A stretch of DNA of 64,000 nt from Agapetus fuscipes (GCA_951799405.1 OX637333.1:18723960-18787959); one strand, 5' to 3'. Counted from the stretch's first letter, positions 30,850-41,658 are shown. Program-made: numbers and translations. Notes: a model not told the origin generated them from the letters alone.

Positions 30850-31302
30850 TAATAGGGTAATTTCACAAAGGTACTTTTTTATTTCATAAAATGATAGACT
30901 ACCTTTTAAAAAATGCATCTGCGTTTTAAAAAAAAATATATCTGGCTTAGTTTTTAAATTACAGCTCTGTAAAATTCGCCCATTTTAGATTTCCGCTAAA
31001 ACAGCAATTTTTTTTATTTAAGCGGATGTGACATCAATGGATCTCACGATGTATGGAGTGTACCGTTAGGTTTTCTAAGACCGATGGATCCATCTACGTA
31101 ATTTTGACGTCACAGCGTGTTTTTTCGGTCCCAATGCGTTTTGGCGGGATTTAAATTCTCGACATTTTATTTTTGAAAAATATCAATGATATCTTTATTT
31201 TTACTACATAAAAAATATATGGTTGTCATCCTTGAAATGTACTCTACACAACCATAGTATTTTAAACCGTTTTCCCCATCACTGCAATTACCCTATTATG
31301 AC
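30850..31302. mobile_element. Putative TA-flanked MITE
   Basis: aatagggtaatttca at the left and tgcaattaccctatt at the right form about 14 bp of inverted ends; TA directly outside ggg/ccc on both sides could be the target duplication. The 440-bp interior is AT-rich with no gene. A TGACGTCA lies at 31105-31112. Confidence 0.5.
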
Positions 31303-31431
31303 AATAACAAATCCAGCAAAAATATATTTCCAATTGCTGTCTATATTGTAATGTTTTTAGGTTCGAAAAGTCTTTAAATTAAAACACATACAAAATTATT
31401 TAAATCTACTATTTACATTACAATATATAGG

Positions 31432-31770
31432 TATAATCCATAATCTAAGTCGCAAAGATATATTAACATTTAAAGCTCATATCAAATGCATGCCAACAAA
31501 CAAACTCGTGTAGTTCGCGCTTACAAGTGCTGAATGTGTACTAACCTACTTAATCTAAATCTGAATCTAAGCTGCAAAGATATATATGATTTAAGATTCA
31601 TATTAAACGCATTCCCACAAGCATACATGCATAAGTTCGCGCCTATGGTTCGCGCTAATACATGCCGCATGTGGACCTACAATATAAAAACCCAATCTCA
31701 AATGAACATAAGCTCTGCAACTCTTGCCGACCTTCCCTGAAAAAGGGGTGACATTGGCAAAGTAAACCAT
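31432..31770 (-). repeat. Two Rep-A copies in tandem
   Basis: 31432-31548 (truncated after gtgtactaac) and 31549-31770, whose tail taatctaaatctgaatctaa begins directly at the join. The second copy has a small internal duplication (aagttcgcgcctatggttcg). Confidence 0.75.
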
Positions 31771-32064
31771 TAATTAATATAATATAGCTAATAATTATTA
31801 TATAACCCATGATCTTCTGGAATACAATATTTAATTTAATATCGGGGAAATTTTGAATGCAAGTATTTGGATTTGTTTTGGCTTCAGTTTCCCTTTTATT
31901 TCTTCGCCAACCTTTTTTGGGATCCGTGAACTGCCAACACTTCAACGGATGCATAAAAATAAAGTGGAATTGGCGGGAGAGTATAAAGCAATGACGCCGA
32001 AAGCCCGGTCGTGGGTTACAGACAGGACCAATAGTGAATTCAGAATTATGAGGTCCGAACATAC

Positions 32065-32215
32065 AAAATAGTCATCGGCTACGTGAGGTCACACATAGTA
32101 AATAAATAAATAAAAATCTGGATAATCGGGGTTTCTTTTCAAATTACAGCATTGATTCTGTACGAGATCCGTCAAAACAAACACTAATAATATATTATTA
32201 AGAATAAAATATCAC
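32065..32215 (-). repeat. Rep-B copy
   Basis: cggctacgtgaggtcacaca, tagtaaataaataaataaaa and ataatcggggtttct, extending into acagcattgattctgtacg and aacactaataatatattatt as in the 15108 copy. Confidence 0.6.
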
Positions 32216-32387
32216 AAACGCAAATATATAAGATAATCAGTTTCAAATAATATTTATTTTTGTGAAATTACCTGTAAAATGGAATTTCTTGCAGATTATA
32301 TGTAAGTAGGTACGTATTCTGATACATGCCATATTAAAGTCTAAAAATAAATTGGTTTTTATTTAACCGGCGCGGCGTACAAATTTG

Positions 32388-32617
32388 ACCGGTCCATAGC
32401 TCAGTGGTAACACTGCGGACTCTGAATGGGAAGGTTGTGGGTTCGAATCCCGGCGGAGCACAAATAATATACCGTTTATTTTTTCAAATTTGCTCTTCGC
32501 TGGGTTGAAAAATTCATAAACCTTTACCAATGACCGGTCACCAAAGGTCCATCCAGCCTTACAGCATCTGGGTCTTGCTTGAGTATTGGCGCTTTGTAGC
32601 GACGACCAAGCTCGTAC
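32388..32617 (+). repeat. SINE-2 copy (reference)
   Basis: gaccggtccatagctcagtg (A box), aaggttgtgggttcgaatcc (B box), cggcggagcac, then body tttgctcttcgctgggttga, accaatgaccggtcacc and gtagcgacgaccaagctc. The 5' and 3' arms of the tRNA-like part do not pair as an acceptor stem, so it is not a tRNA gene. Confidence 0.85.
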
Positions 32618-32634
32618 ACTGGGCGTACAGTGTC

Positions 32635-32690
32635 ATAGACCCCTATAGTCTCTAGAATCTAGGGAGTCTACCGCACAGGATTTCTTAAAA
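32635..32690 (+). repeat. LINE 3'-UTR fragment
   Basis: agtctctagaatctagggag and tctaccgcacaggattt match, in the opposite orientation, the 3' UTR of the LINE remnant at 13735-14295; ends in an A run. Confidence 0.55.
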
Positions 32691-32726
32691 AAAAAATACA
32701 TAATCTTTTAATTATTTCACAGATGA

Positions 32727-32840
32727 GATTGGGAACTAGGAAAGCTCCATTTCAAGTGAAGTGGTTGGCGTAAGGTTCCCTATGAAAATAAATACGGTTA
32801 GGTCACACTCGTTATCTCTTCGGTGACCGCGCTTTAGGTA
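32727..32840 (+). repeat. SINE-1 3' part
   Basis: tcaagtgaagtggttggcgt and cacactcgttatctcttcgg correspond to the distal SINE-1. Confidence 0.5.
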
Positions 32841-33487
32841 CATAAGTAGTACCACTGCATGTCCAACTTATTTACGTTACTAAAGACCGTTGTCACGTAT
32901 AAGTAGGTACTTAATCCTCCTTATTTAAAAAAAGAAAAACAATCCGGCGTAAAGTAAATTTTTCATAAAAATGCGTAGTAGGTTAACATTGATTAAGTTA
33001 AATTGATGAATGATTTTAGTTTAACAAATCTTATGAATAAGGCCGAATTTGACGTTACCCTGCGTACATTTTTTTTTTTCATTTCGAACTTTATGTGCTG
33101 AGCCCATTTAGATTGTGTTCCATTTTTAAATAACATCTGTCATAAGCTTTGCTATAGAGACCAGTGTGTTGCCAGTTACGGCGCGGCATCCCTAATCCAA
33201 GCAGACTCGGGATTACCGTTGGCCACACTGGCAAAGCGTTATTATTTAAATTCCCCCATAAACCTGGATCTTCCCGGCGGCTCAATGGTCGGTAAATTCT
33301 GTTCATTTCGAAGGTAATAATACAACATAATATGCAGCCAGCTTCTGCTAATGGCCGTAATAAAAGTGCGTAAAAACGCTCATTACTTTTTTTCTCTTCA
33401 TAATGTTGTGCAATTTCAGGAAAACGCGAAAATTATATAGGTAGGTATCCTAGCCCTATTTTCACGCGGTTCGGTTTTGGTCCGGAT
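32841..33487. other. No recognisable feature
   Basis: No credible gene; the moderately GC-rich 33165-33300 could not be matched. Confidence 0.3.
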
Positions 33488-33738
33488 CTATCTATAATCT
33501 ATAATCTAAGTTGCAAGGATATATTCATTCAAAGCTCTCAGATGTATGCCCACAAACAAACACGTGAAGTTCGCGCTTACAAATGCTGATTGTGTATTAC
33601 AAATAAAATCCAAACCTCAAATGAACATAAGCCCTGCAACTCTTGCCGACATTCCCTGAAACAGGGGTGACATTGGCAAAGTGAACCATTTTTTACAGTA
33701 TGGGTGGTCAACCTCATACCAACCTATAAGTCAAGGAA
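33488..33738 (-). repeat. Rep-A copy, full length
   Basis: Tail ctataatctataatctaag, cacaaacaaacacgtgaagt, ccctgaaacaggggtgacat and aacctataagtcaagga. One of the best preserved copies. Confidence 0.88.
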
Positions 33739-33849
33739 TACGAGTAATAAATAACATTTAAGTATAAGAAAACAACAAAACCTTAAAAATAAATCTATAC
33801 AAAAAAAGTCAAAAATGTCTTATGCAAAAAATGTAGCAAGCTAATAAAC

Positions 33850-33975
33850 CATTGATGCTGTCGAAAAATGTATGGAACACCGGACAAACCACGCCGGATC
33901 ATGTGAAAGCTAACAAACATCCCCATACACTTTTATCTTTCGAACTGTGCCGTGTGAAAAGGGGCTGAAGGGGGA
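33850..33975. mobile_element. Possible MITE remnant
   Basis: ccggacaaaccacgccggat and the terminal gccgtgtgaaaaggggct resemble the TTTTCACAC-ended elements at 36851-36991 and 41453-41632; ends are not well defined. 34170-34255 carries a scrap of the 236-bp Tc1/mariner-type MITE (attgccgttgt, ctttatggccttag). Confidence 0.35.
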
Positions 33976-34479
33976 AAAATGTTTAGTTTCAAATCTGACC
34001 ACCGAAGTCCTGGCACTGTCGTCCATACAAAAAATATAAAGCCCGTATGAAAAGGATAATGACTCTGGATAAAATAAAATAAATATGAAAGGACAGAATC
34101 AAAAGGCGGTTGATTTGCGCGCCTTTCCTTCCACTCCGTCAAATCGACGGACCACTCACACACGTACAAACGAAAATTGCCGTTGTTATTAAAAATGAGT
34201 TTCTTATACTTTATGGCCTTAGTGAAGAAGTGTCATTATTGAAAAAAATCACTCGTGTTTATTGATTTTTTATAAAGCTTAAAAAATGACGCTACAATTT
34301 TTTTTCACATTTATTCTTCTAATTTTGTTGTTTAATATTTTGGACATAATTTATTTCTTCATAATTATAGAATGATAGCTTCCTGGGTACGCCCATGCTT
34401 GCCCATCTTACGATGTCTTCCGCACTACACTTACTATAAAAAAAAATGTTTAACAAAATTAAATTATGGAATAGTTATT

Positions 34480-34601
34480 TATGCCACTGCCTAGTAATGA
34501 TAGTCTTTGTAACACGAGTGCTAGTTTGTGCCATGAGGCGCAGCCGAATGGCACAATAGACAGCAAGAGTGTTACAAAGACTAATTACGTGCAGTGGCAT
34601 A
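34480..34601. repeat. Long near-perfect palindrome
   Basis: Arms of about 54 bp: tatgccactgc...agtctttgtaacac and its complement gtgttacaaagact...gcagtggcata, with gagtgctagtttgtgccat against atggcacaatagacagcaag; the loop is gaggcgcagccga. Probably a foldback element. Confidence 0.75.
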
Positions 34602-34729
34602 CAATACTTTTTCTACGACCATGAAATAAATAACAAAATAGTAAATAATAGTCATAATACTGTACTCGTCCATTTGAAGTAATGAAAACCCCACCTTTGT
34701 CAAACCGTGTAATTTATCATTCCCCTCGA
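34602..34729. other. Unassigned spacer
   Basis: Non-coding spacer; no match seen. Confidence 0.3.
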
Positions 34730-34966
34730 TTATCTTATCTAATCTGCAAAGATATATTAGATTTGGGATTCATTTCAAATTAATGCCCACAAGCAGACAC
34801 ATATTAGGTTGCGCATATACATGCCGCATATAAGGTTTAACATTCAAACCCGAAACTCAAATAAACATAAGCCCTGCAACCACTGAAGCAGGGGTGTCAT
34901 TGGCACAGTGAACCGAGTTTTTACAGCATATATGGTCAACCTCATACCGACCTATTAGCCAAGTAG
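34730..34966 (-). repeat. Rep-A copy with deletion
   Basis: atctgcaaagatatattaga through caagcagacacatattaggt and cagcatatatggtcaacctc; the stretch complementary to the palindrome is shortened to aaccactgaagcaggggtgt. Confidence 0.75.
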
Positions 34967-35365
34967 GTAACTGTTTATGTTTGTTTTTTTTGCGGTGAAA
35001 ATATCTTGCATTATTTTCCTTTCAAGCCTTCTGTTTTCCTTCGAAAAAAGGAAAGCTACAATTTGGAGTATTTTGATAAATAACATTGATGAATACTTTT
35101 AACAATTTTTGTTTGACTCTACGCATAAAATATATTCATTTTCATTTGAACAAAGATTGAACACAGTGGGGAGGAACTAACAGTAAATTTAAAATATTCA
35201 TGTAGTGGCTGACGTTTAAACGTGGTTGCTATGGAAACGGCCAATAATAGTTTGTTATCGGTCGCTTAGAAGGATAGCCTCATACAAGGTTGATACTCGA
35301 AATTCAAAAATGGTTCCATTTCTGACAATGCGCATGCGCACATTTTCATTTCAACACCGTTACCA

Positions 35366-35390
35366 GTTGCGTAATGTAGCATTACGCAAC
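35366..35390. repeat. 11-bp perfect hairpin
   Basis: gttgcgtaatg, a 3-base loop, cattacgcaac; outer cacc/ggtg may extend it. It lies in an unassigned 850-bp region (34967-35820). Confidence 0.5.
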
Positions 35391-35824
35391 GGGTGTGGAA
35401 ATGTATAGTATTGTGATTGCGTTAGCCGTTTTGTAATTAGTAAATTACCAAATGGGAGTAGAAAAAATATATTTTTATAAATTTCTTCAGACTTTGTCTC
35501 ATTGCCAATTACTGTCATCATTAAAATACACTTACTTCAAATACATTTTATAATCGATTGTACAGCCTCTGTGGAGCATATGTTCACTTTCCACTCGGGG
35601 AATTGAACCCTGGATGAAATATGGTATCCCCGAAAGTTTGGCGGTAAGTTGCGCCGGTAAATCTCTCCTACGGTAGAGTCAATTACCGAATAATCCATTT
35701 CAAGGTGATACGATCGGTGTAAGATTTACTTGCTAACTTCTCGTAATCGCTTTATTAAATGACATAACTTTCCTGCCATGCTAAATCTTAAATTGTGTTT
35801 TAATTATAGTCATAGTACGATAGC

Positions 35825-36394
35825 GGTTTCACGACAAATCGGTCACACGATAGTTCGTCCACACGACTTTTCGGTCAACGACATTTCGGACATATACAAT
35901 ATAAGTCCACAGACAGCTCCATCATAGAAAATAACAATTAATTACAACTACAGCTGTAATTATTATAAAATTTATAGGTTGGCATGAAGCTGACCACACA
36001 TACTGAAAAAAATGGTTCACTTTGCCAATGCCCCTGTTTTAGGGAAATTCGGCAAGAGTTTCCGGGCTTAGGTTCATTCGAGATTGAATTTTTTTAATGT
36101 AGTAGTCCACAGCGGCATGTGTAAGCGCGAAATTATACATGTCTGCTTGTGGGAATGCATGTATTTAATATGAATCTAAAATATAATATAATATCTTTGC
36201 AACTTAGATAACAGTAATTCCAAAGTTTTTTTATGGGGGAAGTTTTCTGTGATGGAGCTGTCTGTAAACCAACATTGTATTTGATCGAATTGTCGTTGAC
36301 CAAAAAGTCTTGTGGACGAATCGTCGTGTGACCGATTTGTCCATGGACGAACTGTCTTTGGACGAGCTATCTTTGAACGTTTTGTCGTGACACC
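35825..36394. mobile_element. Foldback DNA element with nested Rep-A
   Basis: The left arm starts ggtttcacgacaaatcggtc; the right arm read in complement starts ggtgtcacgacaaaacgttc; both are built of degenerate units like cacacgatagttcgtcc and run inward to gacagctccatca/tgatggagctgtc. The Rep-A copy at 35969-36211 sits inside. Superfamily not determined. Confidence 0.65.
35969..36211 (+). repeat. Rep-A copy nested in a foldback element
   Basis: tttataggttggcatgaagc, aatggttcactttgccaatg, agcgcgaaattatacatgtc and atctttgcaacttagata. Confidence 0.8.
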
Positions 36395-36424
36395 TATGAA
36401 AGCTTACATTAGAAATAAAATGAC

Positions 36425-36830
36425 TGTAAATTAAATGAAAGAAGTAAGTATGTACAGTGGAGATGAAAAACCTGAGAAGAATGACTGAAATTTTTTTGAA
36501 AGATGGAGTACGGAATTATTGGGTCAAAAAAAATGTAATCTAGAAGAGGATGTGAGGATAAAGGTATAAAATAATATAATGAGATGGTTTGGGCATTGAA
36601 ATGGATGATGAACGCTTGACAAAGAGTAGGATCTACAGGGGAAATATAAAAGGCAAGAAGGGAAAGGGAAATGAAGTTAACTGCTTGAATCAAATAATCG
36701 AAATTATGAAGGCATGGGATATACAGAGTGAATGCAAAAGAAGGAAATGTATGAAAAAAGTGATGTATATGAATGAACTAAAAGAAGTATGTCAGGATAG
36801 GATTAAGTACCACTAGTGACTAGGGCAACA
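36425..36830 (+). mobile_element. RTE-1 fragment
   Basis: atgtacagtggagatgaaaa, gagatggtttgggcat (MRWFGH), ggcaagaagggaaaggga, tgggatatacagagtgaatg and the gtcagga end match RTE-1 codons 780-940 with many indels. Confidence 0.8.
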
Positions 36831-36850
36831 GCGACAGCGCTAGGCCTGTA

Positions 36851-36991
36851 ACAGACTAGACGCATTCTGCCGGGTTTGTCTATGGATTACCAAGTCAGAA
36901 GTCTAGTAGTGTATGGAGATGCATGAAAGCTTTCACAGAATGTGTCCGGTAATCCATGGACAAACCGGGCAAAATGCGTCTAGTGTGAAAA
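36851..36991. mobile_element. Foldback MITE (TAGACGCATT type), copy 1
   Basis: actagacgcattctgccggg...tatggattacc against ggtaatccatggacaaaccg...atgcgtctagt; arms of about 45 bp. Confidence 0.65.
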
Positions 36992-37264
36992 GTTCTTTAC
37001 AGCTGCAGTTACAGTCAATATTACACATGCTGCATGTGCTCGTACAAAACAAATAAAAAACAAATTTATTTATTTATTTTATTCTAAGTAATTTAATTAA
37101 GTAAAAATACAGTAGACTCAGCACAAATTTAAATTAACAACTTTTTTGTTAAGACAGATAAAATGTATTTTTTGTCTTCTCCCTAGAAACCCAGCCGTGT
37201 GACGTCAAAAAAAAGGGCCAATTGTACTGACTCCATTATTGAATGCCTTACCACAGCGCTTTAA
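36992..37264. other. AT-rich spacer
   Basis: Short Rep-A scrap (acacatgctgcatgtg near 37022) and a TGACGTCA at 37200; otherwise unassigned. Confidence 0.35.
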
Positions 37265-37590
37265 TGATTTAATTCTACTTTTACTTTACTACTTTCTTCG
37301 GCTCATAAGCCTTGAAGGCTCAGGGCCTCCCGCACCACAATCCTCCAGGACTCTCTGTCTTCTGCTGCTTCCCTCCATGGTCCCCTCACTCCCAGAACTT
37401 CGGCGTCGGCTTCAACGTTGTCTGCCCACCGCATCCTGCGACGTCCGAGTGGTCTAACACCTGAGGGGGCACCATCTAAGACTGTTCTGATGATCCTGGA
37501 GTCCTCTGCACGTGCTACATGTCCGGCCCACTGGAGTCTTCTTGATTTCATTACCGAGACTATGTTTGGATCTTGATTTAATTCTAAATT
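37265..37590 (-). pseudogene. RTE-2 C-terminal fragment
   Basis: Leftward frame: SVMKSRRLQWAGHVARAEDS, DGAPSGVRPLGRRRMRWADN, GPWREAAEDRESWRIVV and EALSLQGL stop. This block is the typical C-terminus of a second RTE-like family, also at 53215-53705. It begins a few bases downstream of the acyltransferase stop codon. Confidence 0.8.
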
Positions 37591-37597
37591 AATTAAT

Positions 37598-39199
37598 TTA
37601 ATAGTCCACTTCAAACCAAACTGCTGGATATTTCAGCTCAAAACCCAGACCTGTAAACATCTTCAAGGAAGCCGTATTATCCTGGACGACAACAGCGAAA
37701 ATTTCCCTGTCCAAATCTGCGAGACTCTTGACCAGATTCTTCACAACCAGTCTTCCATATCCTCTTCTCCTCCACTCGTCTTTTGTGTGGACCGAGTGGA
37801 TGTCACCTCGGACGGAGACCATTCCCCAGGCGCGTGGAACTCCATGAAGGTCCACCACACCCTTGGCGGCATTCCTCTTCAGCATGACCTTGAAGTACTC
37901 CAAAGAAATGGAGCTCCGATGGCGCCAGCTATTGTTTAATTCTTCTGCTTGTTGAATATGCAAGGTTTCGAATTTTACATCTCGATCTAGGCTGAAAAAT
38001 AATGACAAAAACACCGTTTTAATTTCACTTTTACAGAGAAGATAAATTTCAAAATATAAGGCAGCTTCACGATTCGCTTATTGCTCCTTTGCATTTTTTT
38101 TATTTTTTGACTTATAGCTGACCACCGATACTGTAAAAAATGGTTCACTTTGCCAATGTCACGCCTGTTTTAAAAGAAGGTCGGCGAAAATTGCATGATG
38201 TAGGTTCATTTGAGATTTGTTTAATTTGTAAGTAGAAATTACCTACGCATGCAGCATTTGTAAGCGCGAATGTAAGTAAGAACGTATATGCTTGTGAACA
38301 TGCCTTAAATATGAATCTTAAATGTAAATAGATATTTGCAACTTCGATTATATTGGTGATTGGATTAGAGCTTTATACCATAACTGTGCAACTCAGTGCA
38401 AGTGGAAAAAGTAGACCATAGAAAAAGTAGACCTCATTGAATTCAGATATGGAATAAGTGGAAAGGAAAGACCGAGATAAATAATTATAGCCTGATCATA
38501 TTGGTAAAGGAACGGGATAGAAATATAACGTAAATATAATGTGAAATAGTTGATGAATAGCTATAATTGAATTAAAATAGGTATGTACGTATACGAAAAT
38601 AGGTATGTACGTATACGAAAATAGGTATGTACGTATACGAAAATAGGTATGTACGTATACGAAAAAGTGGCAACCACTAGCGTAATAGTGACAAAATTAT
38701 AGTTACAATTTTTGACTCACTCAGTTTCCAGAAAAATCTGTTTAGACTTTTCTTTTGGGAGGTAAGCAATGACCCCAAGGTTCTCCTTCCAACTTAACCC
38801 CAACTTCTCCAACGCCTTTCTCGTACACACGACCCCTTCATGAGTATTATAAAGAATCTCCACCTTGTTCCCCTTCCAATCCACTCTTCTCGTCTTCATC
38901 AAGGCTTCAACCAGCTGCTCCGAATCAGAAGACAGACAAAACACGCTCATTTTGATGGACCCTGGGTTCAGATACCAGATGCAGACAACTCCAACTTGAG
39001 GGTCCTTTTTTGGAGCACAAATGACAACCGGGAAACTCGAGTCTTGCATCTTGTTGAAGCATTGTGAATGGATTGTAGTGTAAGCCACTAAATATTTTGG
39101 CCATTCTTGCAAAAACAGATCTCTCACATTCAACAAATCTTCATCAGGTAATTCTTCTAATACATCCTTGGGAATATGTATTTTTGATTCCTTACTCAT
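37598..39199 (-). CDS. Glycine N-acyltransferase-like protein (two exons)
   Basis: Predicted 290-residue acyl-CoA:amino-acid acyltransferase of the GLYAT/GNAT fold, a family that transfers acyl groups from CoA thioesters to glycine or other amino acids. Exon 1 is 39199-38721 (479 nt) and exon 2 is 37991-37598 (394 nt). The donor GTGAGT (38720-38715) and acceptor ttatttttcag are canonical, and the phase-2 join gives ...LETD-LDRDVKF. The C-terminal domain has the acetyl-CoA loop RRRGYGRL (the R-x-x-G-x-G type), VQDNTASLKMFTGLGF and the terminal VWFEVDY. The N-terminal half has EELPDEDLLNVRDLF and WPKYLVAYTTIH. Length fits the family. The frame upstream of 39199 continues only to a TTG, so the ATG at 39199 is chosen. 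RTE-like fragments lie at both ends; the intron holds Rep-A, a tandem repeat and RTE debris. Substrate is unknown. Confidence 0.85.
38107..38355 (+). repeat. Rep-A copy in the acyltransferase intron
   Basis: ttgacttatagctgaccacc, aatggttcactttgccaatg, gcatttgtaagcgcgaatg and atatttgcaacttcgatta; opposite in orientation to the gene. Confidence 0.8.
38400..38712 (+). mobile_element. Decayed RTE-1 3' end in the intron
   Basis: aaggaaagaccgagat (GRPR region) and the final gtggcaaccactagcgtaat...agttaca match the RTE-1 end; the tandem repeat at 38575-38662 sits inside. Confidence 0.5.
38575..38662. repeat. 22-bp minisatellite, four units
   Basis: Unit aaaataggtatgtacgtata + cg, four exact copies, inside the acyltransferase intron. 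Each unit holds the palindrome GTACGTAC-like gtacgtatac. Confidence 0.92.
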
Positions 39200-39235
39200 T
39201 TTAGAACTGTCTGTATTTGAACTAGAATTCAATGG

Positions 39236-39765
39236 GAAATTATAAAAAGTACAAAAAAAATGTGATGAGATGGTTTGGATGCGTGGAAAGAATTAATGAA
39301 GATGGACAGCATCTGGAACAAAAGTAAAAGAGAAAAACGAAGACGGAAAAAAACTGTCTCAATTAAATAGTTTCCGACATTGATGTGCGGATGTGAAACA
39401 TGGATAATGAGTAACAGGGAAATGAGTAAGGTATGCGTAGTGGAAATTAAACACTTCAGAAGTATGACAGGAAAAACTGTGATGTGGTGTGAACGAATGT
39501 AAAAAAAGCAAGATGAGAGAAAATGTGAAAATAAATGCACCTAAACAACAATGCGATAATAAAAAATTGTTCATGTAGAAAGAACGGATGAAAGTTTGAC
39601 GAGGTACAAAGAAAATATAAAAGGAAAAAATGCAAAAAGGATGACCGAAAAAATGTCTTGATTACATGATTGATGAATGAAATATAAAAGAGTGAATTCG
39701 GTGGATATGAATGAATTAAAAGAGTAAAATAAAAGTAGCAACTCAGTAGAGTTACAGTTAAGTAG
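39236..39765 (+). mobile_element. Two RTE-1 fragments upstream of the acyltransferase
   Basis: 39236-39355 covers aatgtgatgagatggtttgg. 39365-39765 restarts further upstream in the element (tgatgtgcggatgtgaaaca; MYGSEAW region) and ends gcaactcagtagagttacag. Both point plus, toward the 5' end of the minus-strand gene. Confidence 0.75.
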
Positions 39766-40109
39766 GGACATGTTTTATTTGTTTGCTGTAATATTGTATG
39801 TTATGACAATCATTTTTATATGTACCTGATAGAAACACAGATTCGCGCATTAGCTTTGATATAAAAACATCTTTGTTAAAAAAAACATACAAATACAATT
39901 GCATTTAAAAAAAAACGAATCAAAAAAGGTGCGTTCCTTTTTGTTATGACAGATATGTATAAAATTCCGACATGGTGACGTCATATAAGGCCGCTGATAT
40001 GAAAATTGCCAGCAAAAAAAATCACATGTAGGTATTTGTTTACATATTTAAGATAGGCTAAACATCTTATTTTTCCTCTTCATTTTTCTATGGATCAGTG
40101 ACAGGAATT

Positions 40110-40330
40110 TGGTGTCAATCTTATGTCGAGGGCGTTTTGCGGTTCTTTTGCGGCAATCTTCTGGAACTTTATAAATGGGGATTTTAATGAATCCTTCGGG
40201 GTACCTTCTGTTAACATGGTCTCTCCAGAACCATTTTCTGCTCTTCTCTATCTCACAATATCTTCTACGCCACAGATTACTTGTATTTCCTAGTTAGGTA
40301 TCCTGTCCCTCAGGGTCTTACCTAGTATCG
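40110..40330 (-). pseudogene. RTE-like C-terminal remnant (diverged)
   Basis: Leftward: KWFWRDHVNRRYPEGFIKI- and KTLRDRIPN-like stretches in different frames, related to but clearly diverged from RTE-1. Confidence 0.4.
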
Positions 40331-40334
40331 CCAA

Positions 40335-40502
40335 AAAATGGGATATACAAAGCGAGCGTAAAAGAAATAATGCATGAAAAAGGTGATGGATATGAATGCA
40401 TTGAAAGAGGTATGTAAGGATAGGAAGAAATGGAGGCAACTCTGCAGAGGCTATGGCCCCCCCTAGCGGAATGGCAGAGTTACAGTTACAGTTACAGTTA
40501 CC
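40335..40502 (+). mobile_element. RTE-1 3' end with TTACAG tail
   Basis: tgggatatacaaagcgagcg, aaatggaggcaactctgcag, cctagcggaatggcagagtt, then (acagtt) units. Confidence 0.85.
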
Positions 40503-40596
40503 TACAGCCCTTAGGGGTTTCATCTCCTTTACTGAACAGTTGTATTGTCTTGATTCGGTATATCTATTATCAATAATAATTAATTATACTTTTGTT

Positions 40597-40715
40597 GTTG
40601 TAAGGATGTACGAAAAATAAAGATTCATATTCGATGTATGCCCCCCAAGTAAACACGTATAAGTATGCTCTTAGATATATTGCGTGTGTACAAACAAAAT
40701 AAAAATATGTAAACA
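40597..40715 (-). repeat. Rep-A 3' half
   Basis: ttgtaaggatgtacgaaaaa, cgatgtatgccccccaagta and aacacgtataagtatgctct; truncated after gtgtgtac. Confidence 0.6.
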
Positions 40716-41095
40716 TTGTACACCCGGGATACTTTTCTTGCATTGTCAGCGAAAAGCCAGTTCATAGCAATCTGATATTTTCAAACAAATTAGAATAAAT
40801 TAGACCGCGAAACCTCGCCGAGGGTAATAAATAATAATTTGTATCAATTAGAAACCCTTTGTGAGTCAGACAATGAAACGTAATCCGACAGCGGACTGAC
40901 AATGCAAAGTCGAAGCCAACGAGAACCGAAAAAATAAAGTTATACTAGATGCGCGCGAAAACTGATTACAGGAAGTGACGAACAGCTTTCATTGGGGTCT
41001 TTTCGCACCGGAAGCCGCCATTTTGCAAGATGGCTGCCGCTAATTATGCCTCATTCAGACGGATAGAGTACTAATTCATAAATAGCAAGGTGTAG
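40716..41095. other. No recognisable feature
   Basis: No credible gene or repeat. Confidence 0.3.
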
Positions 41096-41097
41096 GT

Positions 41098-41272
41098 CCT
41101 TGACTTATAGGCTAGTATGGGGCCGACCACTCATACTGTAAAAAATAGTTCACTTTGACAATGTCCCCCCTGTTTCAGAGAAGGTGGGCAAGAAAATACG
41201 CAGTTATGCTCATTTGAGATTTGGATTTTAATTTGTAAGTACACATGCAGCATTTGTAGGCGCGCATTGCAT
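41098..41272 (+). repeat. Rep-A copy, 3'-truncated
   Basis: tccttgacttataggctagt to gcatttgtaggcgcgcattg; the final third is missing. Confidence 0.8.
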
Positions 41273-41284
41273 AGATGGCGAATT

Positions 41285-41370
41285 GGCACAGACGGCTTAA
41301 ACTAAATTTAGATAATAATAATAATAATAATAATAAGACAGTATTTTTATAGCGCCTTTTCATTTAATTT
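41285..41370 (-). mobile_element. L2-type LINE 3' tail
   Basis: The (ATA/TTA)n run at 41311-41335 and ttttatagcgccttttcat match the 3' end of the L2 copy at 51748-52481 in the same orientation. Confidence 0.65.
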
Positions 41371-41452
41371 TGTTGTTTATTCTCTCACTGAAAATATTAT
41401 ATTACAGACTTATTTAAGCTACTTTCATGTAGTTAGTTACCTACACGCTTTA

Positions 41453-41632
41453 GGTCCTTTTCACACAGAACGGTTTGGTACCGGTTATGGAGCAACCGCT
41501 AATAGAGTATGGGAATATAATGTTTGGATTCACACGGTTTTGTCCGGTGATCCATTGCATTTCACACAGAACAGAACAGAAGTTGTCAATCAGAAATATG
41601 TAAACCTGACCGAGTGAAAAGAGGGTTAGACC
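41453..41632. mobile_element. Foldback MITE, diverged
   Basis: ccttttcacacagaacgg at the left and accgagtgaaaagagggtt at the right are inverted; the interior repeats the ttcacacagaac motif. Confidence 0.45.
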
Positions 41633-41658
41633 ACTAATCAATAGCTACTAAGTACTCG

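Noticed and set aside
31853..32071. 72-codon plus-strand open frame
   Set aside because: No homology pattern, start context or splice signals, and its end overlaps Rep-B.
32388..32465. tRNA gene-like sequences (also 16090, 22849, 50760 and complements)
   Set aside because: A and B boxes are clear, but the acceptor arms do not pair and each is followed by a repeated SINE body, so they are SINE heads and not tRNA genes.
39200..39232. Eleven extra N-terminal residues of the acyltransferase
   Set aside because: That start is a TTG; the first ATG in frame is at 39199.
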